A stretch of DNA of 64,000 nucleotides, taken from Plantactinospora sp. KBS50. GTDB lineage: Bacteria; Actinomycetota; Actinomycetes; Mycobacteriales; Micromonosporaceae. Below are positions 42,671-52,373 of the stretch, piece after piece; the first letter of the stretch is position 1, and each line of letters begins with the position of its first letter. The position numbers were made by a program, and so were the translations under genes. Location of the stretch: the NCBI RefSeq assembly GCF_002285795.1, contig NZ_CP022961.1, positions 62,001 to 126,000 on the forward strand. Direction: 5' to 3'. The notes under the pieces are model-generated. The model saw only the letters and a program-made list of their open reading frames with translations. It did not search any database and was not told the origin of the DNA.

Positions 42671-45049
42671 TCAGACTCCCAGCTCCGGCGGGCGACCGGA
42701 CGACTTGGGCTGGGTGCGGGCCAGCTCGGCGTGCACGATGAGCCGCTGGTAGTTGTTGAACTTCGGGTTGCAGGTGGTCAGCGTGAGCATCCGCTTGGTG
42801 GGCTTGGCGCCGGGCCGGCCGGGCACCGGCGCCACCACCTCCACCTGGGTGGGCAGCACGATCTCCTGGCTGGTCACCCGGTAGACGTACCAGTCGGTGC
42901 GGCCCTCGACCACGATCGCGTCCCCGGGCTGCAACTCGTTGAGCTGCCAGAAGATCGCCTTGATCCGGTGGCCCGCGACCGAGAAGTTGCCGACCTCCCC
43001 CGGCAGCGCGGTGTCGGGGTAGTGGCCGGGGGCGTACCGGATGTCGGCCGGGGTCACCCCCTCGACCACCACCCAGTTCTTGTCCAGCCTGGGGATGTAG
43101 AGCCCGGCCACCGGCTTCCCCTCGACCGGGACGAACGGCTTCTCGCTCGGCTGGGTCGGGCCGACCGTCGGGTCCGGTGCCCACTCCTGGGCGAGCTGGT
43201 TGTCGAGCTCATGCTGGTGGGAGTCGATGATGACCGACTTGCCCCAGACCTCGTAGCCGGCGAACAGCAGCACCACCATGCCGAACGTGATCAACAGCTC
43301 GCCCAGCACCCGGACGCCGCCGCGGATCCGGGATCCCACCGTCGGTCGGGTCAGCTCGGAGTAGACGCTCTTGTAGCCCTCGGTCAGTTGCTCCGGCCGG
43401 AGCTTGACCACCATCTCGCCACGCCGCGGCGCGGGCTCCTTCACCGGCGCGTCGGTCTCCCCCTCGGGACGCGGTGGCAGCTCCGGCACCGCGCCCATCA
43501 GCGCGGTGTGGTCGCTCAGTGCGCCGATGGGGATGGCCGGGATCAACGCGGTCGGCTGGTCGCCCCGCCCGGCCGGGGTCGGGCCGGGCCGGGCCGGCTC
43601 CGGGCCGGTCCTGCCGGGAGGGCCGGCCGGGCGGTCGGGGGTGTTGTCGCGCTCCTGGACCGGGGCGCCGGAGGTCTGGCCCGGACCGGCCGCGGCGGGT
43701 CGCCGGGGCGTGGTCCTGCTGGTCACCGCGGGGATGATCGCCGTCTCGGTCTCGGCCCGGAACACCGGGATCACCGAGGTGGGCGCGTCATCCGTGCCGG
43801 CGGACCGGGCGCCGGAATTCGACTGGCGTCCGGCCGGTGCCGGTGCCGGTGCCGAGCCCGACGTCGGCGTCGCTGCCGGTGCCGGTGCCGGTGCCGACGC
43901 CGCCGTCGCTGCTGGTGGTGCCGTCGCGGCCGGCCTCGGCGCCGTGGAGGCCGGCACCGGCGCGGCGGGCGCCGGGTGCTGATCGAGAGGCATCGTCACG
44001 CCGGGTATGACCGCCGGGCGGGGCCAGCCCGGCCGGATCGGCAGCGAACCGTCGGAGGCCGGGGTCGCCGGGCCGCTTGGCTCCGGCCGGGGCGGGGAGT
44101 CCAGCCGCCACGGACCCGGATCGAGCGGACGCGGCTCCTGGCGCCGGTCGCCCTCGGCCGGCGGCGGCGCGACCGGGCGCCCGGTGCTGGCGGCGGCACG
44201 CGGCTCGGCGGCTCGTTCGGCGGCGGCTCGTTCGGCGGCGGCTCGCGGCTCGGGGGCGCCCTCGGGGGCGCCGCCGGCCAGGGGCATGGCGGGGCGCTCG
44301 TCGACGCCCTCGGCACGGGACTCGGCGGGTCGCTCGTCGATGCCGCCGGTTCGCGGTTGCGCGGGTCGTCCGGTGCTGACGATGGGTTGCTCGGTGCCGC
44401 CGTCGGGCCGGGGGTCAGCCGGCCGGCGTCCCCCGTCGAGGGGTCGACCGGGCCACGGCGGCGGCGGTTCGAACGTGCGGCCGGGGCGGTCCACCGGTCG
44501 CGCCGGCGTGCCGGGCGTCGTACCCGTGGGCTGGCGGCCGGGTGACGTGGTGTCGCTGGGCGGCGTCGTGCCGGTGGGCTGCTGAACGGTCGACGCGGTG
44601 TCGCTGGGTGCCCGGCCGGCGGGCACGGTGTCGCTGGGTGCCCGGCCGGGCGGCGTGGTGTCGCTGGTGTCCTGTCCCGTGGCCGGCGGGCGATCGTTCG
44701 GGATCCTGGCGGCGGCCGTGGCCGGCGGCTCCGGGGACTCGCCGGGCGTGGGTCCCCACCACAGTTCGATGCTCACCGGCCGCGCCGGTCCGCCCGCCCG
44801 CGGTACCTGGGCGTCAGTCTGCGGCGCGTGACCGCCCGCCCGCGGTACCTGGCCGTCAGTCTGCGGCGCGTGACCGCCCGCGTGCGGCGTACCCGGGGTC
44901 TCCGGTGCCCGGCCGGCCACCGGAGCCGGAGGCTCGGGGGGCAGCTCGATCCGCGGAATCACCGCCGTGGGGTCGTCCAGGTTCGCGGCCCGGTGCCGGC
45001 CGTTGCGCCGCCCGGCGTCCCGGTCGCCGTCGGCCGGTCCGGGGCTCAC
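42671..45049 (-). CDS. Class E sortase with a very long disordered N-terminal extension
   Basis: A 792-residue protein. The C-terminal 215 residues are a class E sortase: membrane helix at about 577-600 ([20 protein letters not shown]), His694 in VAGHRI, Cys760 in TLTTCNP and the catalytic Arg in [11 protein letters not shown]. Sortases of this class anchor surface proteins with LAXTG-like signals. The first 575 residues are cytoplasmic, rich in Pro, Ala, Thr and Gly, with repeats such as [14 protein letters not shown]. Typical family members have only about 200-350 residues. I place the start at GTG 45049, which overlaps the upstream stop as GTGA; initiation further inside cannot be excluded. 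Confidence 0.85.
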   Translation of the reverse strand: MSPGPADGDRDAGRRNGRHRAANLDDPTAVIPRIELPPEPPAPVAGRAPETPGTPHAGGHAPQTDGQVPRAGGHAPQTDAQVPRAGGPARPVSIELWWGPTPGESPEPPATAAARIPNDRPPATGQDTSDTTPPGRAPSDTVPAGRAPSDTASTVQQPTGTTPPSDTTSPGRQPTGTTPGTPARPVDRPGRTFEPPPPWPGRPLDGGRRPADPRPDGGTEQPIVSTGRPAQPRTGGIDERPAESRAEGVDERPAMPLAGGAPEGAPEPRAAAERAAAERAAEPRAAASTGRPVAPPPAEGDRRQEPRPLDPGPWRLDSPPRPEPSGPATPASDGSLPIRPGWPRPAVIPGVTMPLDQHPAPAAPVPASTAPRPAATAPPAATAASAPAPAPAATPTSGSAPAPAPAGRQSNSGARSAGTDDAPTSVIPVFRAETETAIIPAVTSRTTPRRPAAAGPGQTSGAPVQERDNTPDRPAGPPGRTGPEPARPGPTPAGRGDQPTALIPAIPIGALSDHTALMGAVPELPPRPEGETDAPVKEPAPRRGEMVVKLRPEQLTEGYKSVYSELTRPTVGSRIRGGVRVLGELLITFGMVVLLFAGYEVWGKSVIIDSHQHELDNQLAQEWAPDPTVGPTQPSEKPFVPVEGKPVAGLYIPRLDKNWVVVEGVTPADIRYAPGHYPDTALPGEVGNFSVAGHRIKAIFWQLNELQPGDAIVVEGRTDWYVYRVTSQEIVLPTQVEVVAPVPGRPGAKPTKRMLTLTTCNPKFNNYQRLIVHAELARTQPKSSGRPPELGV
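44791..44874 (-). repeat. Two 42-bp in-frame tandem repeats in the sortase extension
   Basis: Units 44791-44832 and 44833-44874 differ at one base and encode [14 protein letters not shown]-type 14-residue repeats. Being a multiple of three, they preserve the frame. Confidence 0.92.
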
Positions 45050-45852
45050 CGGGGGACCACCGCGGATCGCAGGCTGCTCGACCCGTCGAAGGCCGGGACG
45101 GTGACCGGGCCCTCGGTCTCCTGGTACCCCAGGTGGTAGTGCTCGGCCGCGTCCCGGAACAGCTGCACCCCCGCCGAGGCGGCGAGCGCCCGGCGGAGTT
45201 GGACCGGATCGCCGATGGCCCGGATCCTGAACGGCGGCGAGTACACCCGGCCGTGCAGCAGCAGGGTGTTGCCCACGCACCGGACGGCGCTGGTGGCCAG
45301 CACCCGGACATTCATGATCGACATCGCCTCGGCGCCGCCGGCCCAGAGCGCGTTCACCACGGCCTGTACGTCCTGCTGGTGCACCACCAGGTCGTCGTTG
45401 CTGATTCCCGGCGGAAGGGCGCCGTCGGGCCGGGCGGGCGCGTCGTTGAGTTCCACGGTCAGCCCGGGTCCGGCCAGGGCGGTGAAGCCGGCCGCCTGCC
45501 GGGACGCGGCGGCCCGGTCGCGCTGGGCGGCGATGGGGGCGTCGGAACCGGCCAGCGACTCGGTCTGCTGCTCGACGTCGGCCCGCAGGGCGGCGGCCTG
45601 CTCCTCGCTCTCGGCCACCTGCCTGCGCCGGTCCTCGATGAGCTGGGCCAGCTGCGGGCTGCGATCCTCGCGCAGGGTGGTGCCGCTGGCCGTGGTGGCG
45701 GTCGTGGTGAACAGCAGCCCCGCGGCCAGGGAGATCAGCGGTACGCCGACGGACCAGATGGTGCGTCGTTGCCCGCGGCGTCGCGGCAGCAGGCCGATGC
45801 CCGCGCGCAGGAACGCCTTACGCCATGACGCGGCGCCGGAGGTGTATTCCAC
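45046..45852 (-). CDS. DUF881-family membrane protein
   Basis: A 268-residue protein of the DUF881 family. It has a basic N-terminal cytoplasmic segment, one transmembrane helix ([20 protein letters not shown]), a coiled-coil stretch ([22 protein letters not shown]) and a conserved domain with [30 protein letters not shown] and [11 protein letters not shown]881 proteins are common at cell-division loci of Gram-positives; their biochemistry is unknown. It starts at GTG 45852 and leads the minus-strand series with the sortase, overlapping it by 4 nt. crgA is divergent. Confidence 0.9.
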   Translation of the reverse strand: MEYTSGAASWRKAFLRAGIGLLPRRRGQRRTIWSVGVPLISLAAGLLFTTTATTASGTTLREDRSPQLAQLIEDRRRQVAESEEQAAALRADVEQQTESLAGSDAPIAAQRDRAAASRQAAGFTALAGPGLTVELNDAPARPDGALPPGISNDDLVVHQQDVQAVVNALWAGGAEAMSIMNVRVLATSAVRCVGNTLLLHGRVYSPPFRIRAIGDPVQLRRALAASAGVQLFRDAAEHYHLGYQETEGPVTVPAFDGSSSLRSAVVPR

Positions 45853-46056
45853 CTGAGGCTTCCTTCCTACCCGCTCACCGGTGCTCGGGCGGGCCGACCG
45901 AGGCCGACCCGCTCACGGACCGCACTCATCCACCCCATTCGTGGCCTGAACCGTCCGCCCCGACTACGCTAGCTTTGAACATTATTGGCCATGGACCGTC
46001 GCCCCCGCGCCCGGTTGTCAGGCCGGACGAGGTTGTCACCCCCTCAGGAGAGCGTC

Positions 46057-46320
46057 GTGCCCAAGTCGCAGGTCCGTAAGAAGAAGGTGTACACGCCGCC
46101 GTCGGACATCCGTCCGACGAGCACAGCGGCTTCGCGCAAGCCTAGCCCGATCTGGCTGCCGATCACCGCCGTGACCCTGATCGTGGTCGGCATCGGCTGG
46201 CTGGTCGTGTACTACCTCTCCGAGACCCAGTACCCGGTGGCAAGTTGGCACTACTGGAACCTGGCGGTCGGGTTCGGCGCGATGGTCGCCTCGCTGATTC
46301 TGCTCTCCCGCTGGCGCTGA
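46057..46320 (+). CDS. crgA: Cell division protein CrgA
   Basis: An 87-residue protein with the CrgA layout: basic N-terminus (KSQVRKKKVYTPPSD) and two transmembrane helices (PIWLPITAVTLIVVGIGWLV and WNLAVGFGAMVASLILLSRW) joined by a short loop containing PVASWHYWN. CrgA inhibits or times FtsZ ring formation in Streptomyces and recruits wall enzymes to the septum in mycobacteria. The GTG follows AGGAG at normal spacing. Its place near pknB and the sortase is conserved. Confidence 0.95.
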   Translation: MPKSQVRKKKVYTPPSDIRPTSTAASRKPSPIWLPITAVTLIVVGIGWLVVYYLSETQYPVASWHYWNLAVGFGAMVASLILLSRWR

Positions 46321-46436
46321 CCCGCCGGTCGCGCCACCGGCCGGCCGGGCTCCGGGCCGACCTGCCGGAACGTTCCTCACCAGCGCCTTCTAGGGTGGTC
46401 GGCAAGCTCCGGCGCGCCGGCTGCGAGGTTCCTCAC

Positions 46437-46452
46437 GTTACCCACCGGTAAC
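46437..46452. promoter_or_regulatory. Operator-like inverted repeat before the EtfD-like gene
   Basis: GTTACC and GGTAAC flank CACC, just upstream of a -10-like TAGGCT (46461-46466). A repressor bound here would cover the -35 region. A TetR-type fatty-acid regulator is a reasonable guess but is not shown. Confidence 0.45.
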
Positions 46453-46525
46453 CTGGCGCGTAGGCTGCAACGGTGACCGCACCCGCGGTTACGCTCGCCT
46501 GCCGCACGCAGACCGGGAGGATCGC

Positions 46526-48736
46526 ATGGGCAGCGTCCAGATCGTCACGACGGTGCTCGCGGCCGCCATCACCGCCGTTGCGGCGTGGCTGGCGGTCCGT
46601 GCGGTTTTGAGGATGACGGCGGTCATCCGGCTCGGGCAGCCGGACCCCGGGCGGTTCGGCGACCCGGCGACCCGTACCCGGACGATGCTCACCGAGACGC
46701 TCGGGCACACCCGGATGCTCCGCTGGAGCGTGGTGGGTGCCGCGCACTGGACCGTGATGGTCGGCTTCATCGTCCTGTCGCTGCTGGTCCTGGAGGCGTA
46801 CTTCGAGGTCGTCAGCCCCACCGGCGGGCTGCCCGTGCTCGGCGGCTGGGTGGTGTACGGCCTGGTCACCGAGATCATCGGCGCGCTCGGCCTGATCGGC
46901 ATCCTGGTGTTGATGACCATCAGGCTGCGCAACCGGCCGAGTCGGCCGGAGCGCCGGTCCCGGTTCACCGGCTCGACGATGTGGCAGGGCTACTTCGTGG
47001 AGTGGATCATCCTGCTGGTGCTGACCTGCGGGTTCCTCATCCGAGGCTTCAAGGTGGCCAACGGGCACTTCGAGTTCCCGGCCTGGGCCACCCCGATCAG
47101 CCACGCGGTCGGCGGGGTGCTGCCGGCCTGGGAGTCCGGCACCAGCGTCACCGCCCTCATCAAGATCATCATTTCGATGGTCTGGCTCATCGTCATCTCG
47201 CTGAACGTCACCATGGGCGTCGCCTGGCACCGCTTCCTGGCCTTCCCCAACATCTACTTCAAGCGCAACCCGCGGCTGGACCCGGCTCCCGCCTCCGGCC
47301 TCGGCGGACTGCGCCCGATGATGTCCGGCGGCAAGCCCCTCGACTTCGAGGAGGCGGACCCCGAGAAGGACCAGTTCGGCGTCGCGCAGGTCGAGCAGTT
47401 CACCTGGAAGGGCCTGCTGGACTTCAGCACCTGCACCGAGTGCGGCCGGTGCCAGTCGCAGTGCCCGGCCTGGAACACCGGAAAGCCGCTCTCGCCGAAG
47501 CTGCTGGTGCTCAGCCTGCGCGACCACGCGTACGCCAAGGCGCCGTACCTGCTGGCCGGCGGCGGCAAGGACCTCAGCGGCGAGGAGAAGGCCAGCGCCG
47601 AGCAGCTCGCCGGGGTCGACGTGCTGGCCATGGCCGAGTCGGAACGACCGCTCATCGGCGGGGCCGAGGAAGGCGGCATCATCGACCCGGACGTGCTGTG
47701 GTCCTGCACCACCTGCGGCGCCTGCGTCGAGCAGTGCCCGGTCGACATCGAGCACGTCGATCACATCGTGGACATGCGCCGCTACCAGGTGTTGATCGAG
47801 TCGAGCTTCCCGTCCGAGGCCGGCGTGATGCTGCGCAACCTGGAGAACAAGGGCAACCCGTGGGGCGCGCCGCCGAACACCCGCGAGGACTGGACCAAGG
47901 GCCTCGACTTCGAGGTGCCGCGGGTCGGCGAGGTGGAGGACTTCGAGTACCTCTTCTGGGTCGGCTGCGCCGGGGCGTTCGAGGACCGGGCCAAGAAGAC
48001 CACCCGGGCCGTTGCCACCCTGCTGCACGAGGCGGGCGTCAACTTCGCCATCCTGGGCGAGGGGGAGACCTGTTCCGGCGACCCGGCACGGCGGATCGGC
48101 AACGAGTTCGTCTTCCAGATGCTCGCCCAGCAGAACGTGGAGACCCTGAACGAGGCGTTCGGCGAGCGGGAGCGCAGCCGCCGGAAAATCGTGGCGACCT
48201 GCCCGCACTGCTTCAACACCCTGGGCAACGAGTACGGACAGCTCGGCGGCGAGTTCGAGGTCGTGCACCACACACAGTTGCTGGCCCACCTGGTCACCGC
48301 GGGCCGGCTCACCCCGGTCCAGCCGGTCGACGGCGGTCTCACCTACCACGACCCCTGCTACCTGGGCCGGCACAACCGGGTCTTCACGCCGCCGCGCGAG
48401 GTGCTCACGGCCGCCGTGCAGGGCGGCGCCGGCCCGGCCGCCGGACCGGCCATCACCGAGATGCCCCGCAACAGCGAACGCTCGTTCTGCTGCGGCGCCG
48501 GCGGTGCCCGGATGTGGATGGAAGAGAAGATCGGGAAGCGGATCAACGTCGAGCGGGTCGAGGAGGCGCTGTCCACGGGCGCCGGCACCATCGCCGTGGG
48601 CTGCCCGTTCTGCTACACGATGATCGGCGACGGGGTGACCGGCAAGGGCGCGGCCGACCAGGTGGAGGTCGTGGACGTGGCCACGGTGCTGCTCCGTTCG
48701 GTCCGCCCGGAGGGGTCGGAGGCGGCAGCGCAGTAG
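46526..48736 (+). CDS. Membrane Fe-S oxidoreductase, EtfD-like (Rv0338c family)
   Basis: A 736-residue protein. About five N-terminal transmembrane helices (1-250) form a NarI/cytochrome-like anchor. A ferredoxin module with two 4Fe-4S sites, CTECGRCQSQCP and CTTCGACVEQCP, follows. Two CCG-type domains come next (GCAGAFEDRA with CSGDPARR and CPHCFNT; then DPCYLGRHN, CCGAGGARMW and CPFC). Mycobacterial EtfD takes electrons from ETF during fatty-acid oxidation and reduces menaquinone. That role would serve the acyl-CoA dehydrogenase in this window. GGGAGG precedes the ATG. Confidence 0.88.
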   Translation: MGSVQIVTTVLAAAITAVAAWLAVRAVLRMTAVIRLGQPDPGRFGDPATRTRTMLTETLGHTRMLRWSVVGAAHWTVMVGFIVLSLLVLEAYFEVVSPTGGLPVLGGWVVYGLVTEIIGALGLIGILVLMTIRLRNRPSRPERRSRFTGSTMWQGYFVEWIILLVLTCGFLIRGFKVANGHFEFPAWATPISHAVGGVLPAWESGTSVTALIKIIISMVWLIVISLNVTMGVAWHRFLAFPNIYFKRNPRLDPAPASGLGGLRPMMSGGKPLDFEEADPEKDQFGVAQVEQFTWKGLLDFSTCTECGRCQSQCPAWNTGKPLSPKLLVLSLRDHAYAKAPYLLAGGGKDLSGEEKASAEQLAGVDVLAMAESERPLIGGAEEGGIIDPDVLWSCTTCGACVEQCPVDIEHVDHIVDMRRYQVLIESSFPSEAGVMLRNLENKGNPWGAPPNTREDWTKGLDFEVPRVGEVEDFEYLFWVGCAGAFEDRAKKTTRAVATLLHEAGVNFAILGEGETCSGDPARRIGNEFVFQMLAQQNVETLNEAFGERERSRRKIVATCPHCFNTLGNEYGQLGGEFEVVHHTQLLAHLVTAGRLTPVQPVDGGLTYHDPCYLGRHNRVFTPPREVLTAAVQGGAGPAAGPAITEMPRNSERSFCCGAGGARMWMEEKIGKRINVERVEEALSTGAGTIAVGCPFCYTMIGDGVTGKGAADQVEVVDVATVLLRSVRPEGSEAAAQ

Positions 48737-48792
48737 GGGCGCCGACGTGGAACAATCGGCACCGAGGTGAACCGACAATCGACGGCCTGATT

Positions 48793-50118
48793 GTGACCAC
48801 GCTTCTGCCGCTGGTCGGCTTCGTCCTGTTGACCGCCGGCAACGCCTTCTTCGTGACCGCCGAATTCGCCCTGGTGACCGTTGACCGGGCCGAGATCGAG
48901 CAGCGTGCCGCGGCCGGCGAGCGGCGGGCGCGCACGGTGCTGGACGCCCTGCACCGGCTCTCCTTCCAGCTCTCCGGCGCCCAACTGGGCATCACGATCA
49001 CCGCGTTGCTGACCGGCTACCTGGCCGAACCCGCGCTGGCGAAGCTGTTCGCGCCGGCCGTCCGGCCGCTGGCCGGCGCGGCCAGCGGGCAGATCATCTC
49101 GATCCTGGCGCTGGCCCTGGCCACCGCCGTGTCGATGCTCTTCGGGGAACTCGTGCCGAAGAACGCCGCGCTGGCCCGCCCGATGCCGGCGGCGCTGATC
49201 ACGGCCGGGCCGATGCGGCGGTTCTCCGCGGCCTGCCGGCTGCCCATCCGGGTGCTCAACAACTCGGCGAACTGGCTGGTCCGGCGGCTGGGCATCGAGC
49301 CGCAGGAGGAACTGGCGAGCGCCCGCTCGCCGGAGGAACTGGGGCTGCTGGCGGCCATCTCGGCCCGCGCCGGGGCGCTGCCGCCGGACACGGCGATGCT
49401 GCTGCAACGCACGATCCGGTTCGCCGACAAGCGGGCGGCCGAGGCGATGACCCCGCGGGTGGACGTGGTCGCGCTGCCGGCCACCGCCACCGTGGCCGAG
49501 CTGATCACCCTGTCCCGGCAGACGGGGCGGACCCGCTTCCCGGTGTACGAGGAGACACTCGACCTGGTCACCGGGGTCGCCGGGGTGCCGGACGCGCTCG
49601 GCGTACCGCTGGCCCGGCGCGCGGCCACCACGGTGGCCGCGGTGGCCCGCGAACCGGTCTACGTGCCGGAGAGCCTGGACCTGGACAGCGTCCTGGCGGC
49701 GCTGCGGGCGGCCGGCGCCGACCTGGCCATCGTGGTCGACGAGTACGGCGGCACGGACGGCGTGGTGACCGTCGAGGACCTGGTGGAGGAACTCGTCGGC
49801 GAGATCGCCGACGAGTTCGACCCGGCGACCGCGCTGCACCCCGACCCCGGCGACCTCACCGTGCCCGGCGGCGAGCGGGCGGTGCTGCTGGACGGGATGC
49901 TGCGCGCCGACGAACTGGCCGAGCAGACCGGGTTCCGGTTGCCGGAGGGGCCGTACGAGACGCTGGCCGGCTTCGTGATGGCCCGGCTCGGCCACATCCC
50001 GGTGCCCGGGGAGACCGTGCAGGAACGCGGCTACGAGTTCACCGTGGTGGAGGTGGAGCGGCACCGGGTCGAGCAGGTCCGGGTCGTGCTCCCGCAGGAG
50101 CCGGTCGACCATGTTTAA
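48793..50118 (+). CDS. CNNM/CorC-type transporter (DUF21-CBS-CorC_HlyC)
   Basis: A 441-residue membrane protein. The DUF21/CNNM transmembrane domain (about 1-190; GNAFFVTAEFALVTVDRAEIEQ, GAQLGITITALLTGYLAEP, LFGELVPKNAAL) is followed by a CBS pair (MTPRVDVVALP, VVDEYGGTDGVVTVEDLVEELVGEI). A C-terminal CorC/HlyC domain follows (DGMLRADELAEQTG). Family members export or exchange Mg2+ and are often mislabelled haemolysins. The GTG start gives a typical N-terminus. The stop overlaps the next, related gene by 8 nt, so the two probably act together. Confidence 0.9.
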   Translation: MTTLLPLVGFVLLTAGNAFFVTAEFALVTVDRAEIEQRAAAGERRARTVLDALHRLSFQLSGAQLGITITALLTGYLAEPALAKLFAPAVRPLAGAASGQIISILALALATAVSMLFGELVPKNAALARPMPAALITAGPMRRFSAACRLPIRVLNNSANWLVRRLGIEPQEELASARSPEELGLLAAISARAGALPPDTAMLLQRTIRFADKRAAEAMTPRVDVVALPATATVAELITLSRQTGRTRFPVYEETLDLVTGVAGVPDALGVPLARRAATTVAAVAREPVYVPESLDLDSVLAALRAAGADLAIVVDEYGGTDGVVTVEDLVEELVGEIADEFDPATALHPDPGDLTVPGGERAVLLDGMLRADELAEQTGFRLPEGPYETLAGFVMARLGHIPVPGETVQERGYEFTVVEVERHRVEQVRVVLPQEPVDHV

Positions 50119-51154
50119 CCTGCTGCTCGCCGCCGTCCTGCTGCTGGGCAACGCGTTCTTCGTGGGCGCCGAGTTCGCCCTGATCGCCTCCCGGCGGACC
50201 GCCATCGAACCGCTGGCCGAGACCTCCCGGCGGGCTCGCTGGGCGTTGGCGGCGATGAACCAGATCCCGCTGATGATCGCCGGGGCGCAGCTCGGCATCA
50301 CGATCTGCTCGCTCGGCCTGGGCGCGATCGCCGAACCGGCCCTGGCGCACCTGCTGGAGTCGCCGTTCGACGCGCTCGGGCTGCCCGCCGGTGCCGTGCA
50401 CCCGGTCGCGTTCGTGCTCGCGCTGGGCACGGTCGTCTTCCTGCACACGGTGGTCGGCGAGATGGTGCCGAAGAACGTCACCCTCGCCGGGCCGGAGCCG
50501 TCGGCGCTGCTGCTGGCGGGACCGATGCTGGGCTTCTGCCTGGCCACCAAGCCGGTGCTGGTGGCGATGAAGTGGGCCGCCCGCCGGGTGCTGTCGCTGT
50601 GGCGGATCGAGGCCACCGAGGCGGTCAAGACGGTCTTCACGGCGGAGGAGCTGACCGGGCTGGTGACACAGGCCCGTACGGAGGGGCTGCTCGGCTCGGA
50701 GGAGCACGCGCGGATCACCGCGGCGCTGGCGCTGCACAGCCGTACCGCCGCGGACGCCCTGCAACCGTGGTCCGAGGTGACCACCGTGGCCGACGACGTG
50801 TCGCCGGGCACCCTGGAGGTGCTCGCCACCCGCACCGGCCGGTCGCGCTTTCCGATGGTGCAGCGCAGCACCCGCCGGGTCGTCGGGTTCGTGCACGTCA
50901 AGGACGTACTCGATTGCGTCGGTGAGGCACGGCGGTCGCCGGTGCCGACGGAGCTGGTGCGACCGCTCGCGGTGGTGCCGCCGGACCGGTCGCTGGCCGA
51001 CCTGCTGCTGGCGATGCGCCGGGAGCGCCGGCACATGGTGTTGGTCAGTGACGGGCGGGCGCCGCTGGGGGTGGTGACGCTGGATGACGTATTGACCGCC
51101 GTAGTCGGAACGGCATCCGAATCCATTACTCCACAACGGATCGTATCCGCGTAG
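50111..51154 (+). CDS. CNNM/CorC-type transporter, shorter partner
   Basis: A 347-residue paralogue of the preceding gene: DUF21 membrane domain (GNAFFVGAEFALIASRRTAIEP, GAQLGITICSLGLGAIAEP, VGEMVPKNVTLAGPE) and a CBS pair (TGRSRFPMVQRSTRRVVGFVHVKDVL, SDGRAPLGVVTLDDVL). It lacks the CorC_HlyC domain found in its neighbour. Tandem long and short copies are common in actinobacteria, suggesting a heteromer (inference). The ATG lies 8 nt before the end of the upstream gene. Confidence 0.9.
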   Translation: MFNLLLAAVLLLGNAFFVGAEFALIASRRTAIEPLAETSRRARWALAAMNQIPLMIAGAQLGITICSLGLGAIAEPALAHLLESPFDALGLPAGAVHPVAFVLALGTVVFLHTVVGEMVPKNVTLAGPEPSALLLAGPMLGFCLATKPVLVAMKWAARRVLSLWRIEATEAVKTVFTAEELTGLVTQARTEGLLGSEEHARITAALALHSRTAADALQPWSEVTTVADDVSPGTLEVLATRTGRSRFPMVQRSTRRVVGFVHVKDVLDCVGEARRSPVPTELVRPLAVVPPDRSLADLLLAMRRERRHMVLVSDGRAPLGVVTLDDVLTAVVGTASESITPQRIVSA

Positions 51155-51184
51155 TCGCTCAGGGCAGGGAAATGAGGGTGCTTC

Positions 51185-51213
51185 TTGATTCGCCGCAGAA
51201 GCTTCCCTAATCT
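51185..51213 (+). promoter_or_regulatory. Sigma-70-type promoter of the first NlpC/P60 gene
   Basis: TTGATT (51185-51190), a 17-bp spacer and TAATCT (51208-51213). The predicted transcript starts near 51220. Confidence 0.65.
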
Positions 51214-51219
51214 GAGGCA

Positions 51220-51276
51220 CCGATCGCCGTTGGAATGTCAGCCACCGCCACCCCCGCGGAGGCCCCCGGCGATCGG
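51220..51276 (+). promoter_or_regulatory. Structured leader with a 10-bp closing stem
   Basis: CCGATCGCCG (51220-51229) pairs exactly with CGGCGATCGG (51267-51276), right at the predicted transcript start, and the AGGAG site follows 9 nt later. No c-di-AMP riboswitch signature is present. Confidence 0.4.
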
Positions 51277-51299
51277 GATTCGATAGGAGTCGCTGTCCG

Positions 51300-52280
51300 G
51301 TGGCACGTGTGCTCTCAATGCCCCGGCGCGGACCACGCCGCGCCGCGCATCGCATCCTTGCGGTCCTGCTCACCGCCTGTGCCGGGCTGATGCCCATGAC
51401 CCAGGCGCATGCGGCACCCTCCGTGGACGAGATCGAAAAGCAGATCGACAAGCAGTGGGAGCAGTTGGAGCCCACCATCGAGGCGTACAACAAGGTGCAC
51501 AGCCAGTTGGGCGCCAAGCGGAAGAAGATCACCGATCTTCAGAAGAAGATCGAGCCGCTGTCGTTGCAGACCGCGATCGCGCTCAACCGGGTCGGCGACC
51601 TCGCGGTCCGGTACTACAAGACCGGACCAGGCTCCGACCTGAACGCCCTGCTGGTCACCGGCGACCCGGGCAGCCTCACCGAACAGCTCACGGTGTTGGA
51701 CCGGCTCGCCACCCAGCAGAAGCAGGAGATCGCCAGCGTCATGGCGGCGCGGGACAAGTACAACGCCGAGAAGGAGAAGCTGGAGCAGTTGGTCGCCCAA
51801 CTCGCCCAGCAGGAGACCGAGCTGGCGGCGAAGAAGAAGCAGATCAACGCGGAGATCAAGCGGCTGACCGCGTCGCTGCCGAAGACCGTGGTGAAGGTCG
51901 CCGGCTGTCCCACCATCAAGGGCGTGGTCAGCAGCGCGGCGTCGACCGCGATCAAGACCGCGTGCGCCCAGGTCGGCGACCCGTACGTCTGGGGCGCCAC
52001 CGGTCCGAACTCCTTCGACTGCTCCGGGCTCACCCAGTACGCGTACAAGGCGGCGGGGATCTACCTGACGCACTACACGGGTGCCCAGTGGCAGTCCGGC
52101 CATGCTGTCAGCCGGGCCGACTCCCGCCCCGGTGACCTGGTGTTCTTCTACAGCGATGTGCACCATGTCGGCCTCTACCTGGGCAACGGACTGATGGTGC
52201 ACGCGCCGCGGACCGGCAAGCCGGTCCAGGTCAGCAGCATCGACTACCAGCCGGTGGCCGGTTTCCGCCGGGTCACCTGA
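51300..52280 (+). CDS. Secreted NlpC/P60 peptidoglycan endopeptidase (RipA-like)
   Basis: A 326-residue secreted hydrolase. The signal peptide (RILAVLLTACAGLMPMTQAHA, cut after AHA) is followed by a long coiled coil (about 40-190; Lys/Glu/Gln-rich with repeated KKKI and QQE). The NlpC/P60 domain (about 210-326) has catalytic Cys in FDCSGLTQYA, His in HHVGLYLG and a third residue in MVHAPRTG. It cleaves D-Glu-meso-DAP bonds in stem peptides, as RipA does at the septum. A paralogue lies at 54755. A 25-bp hairpin follows the gene. Confidence 0.94.
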   Translation: MARVLSMPRRGPRRAAHRILAVLLTACAGLMPMTQAHAAPSVDEIEKQIDKQWEQLEPTIEAYNKVHSQLGAKRKKITDLQKKIEPLSLQTAIALNRVGDLAVRYYKTGPGSDLNALLVTGDPGSLTEQLTVLDRLATQQKQEIASVMAARDKYNAEKEKLEQLVAQLAQQETELAAKKKQINAEIKRLTASLPKTVVKVAGCPTIKGVVSSAASTAIKTACAQVGDPYVWGATGPNSFDCSGLTQYAYKAAGIYLTHYTGAQWQSGHAVSRADSRPGDLVFFYSDVHHVGLYLGNGLMVHAPRTGKPVQVSSIDYQPVAGFRRVT

Positions 52281-52297
52281 GCCACCCGCGCTTCCGG

Positions 52298-52349
52298 ACG
52301 CGCACGAGAAGGGGCCCCGCCGACCGGCGGGGCCCCTTCTCGTGCGCGT
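52298..52349. terminator. Perfect 25-bp bidirectional terminator
   Basis: Arms 52298-52322 and 52325-52349 are exact inverted complements with a 2-nt loop, between convergent endopeptidase and amidase genes. The inner part is AAGGGGCCCCGCCG. Confidence 0.92.
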
Positions 52350-52373
52350 GCTATGCGGTGGCGTCGGCGCCGG

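Noticed and set aside
46433-48778. 781-codon minus-strand frame opposite the Fe-S oxidoreductase gene
   Set aside because: It is antisense to two ferredoxin modules and CCG domains, and its own translation has no recognisable features.
48613-51126. 837-codon minus-strand frame opposite both CNNM genes
   Set aside because: It is antisense to two paralogous, motif-rich membrane proteins. Its Ser/Arg-rich translation is a GC-bias artefact.
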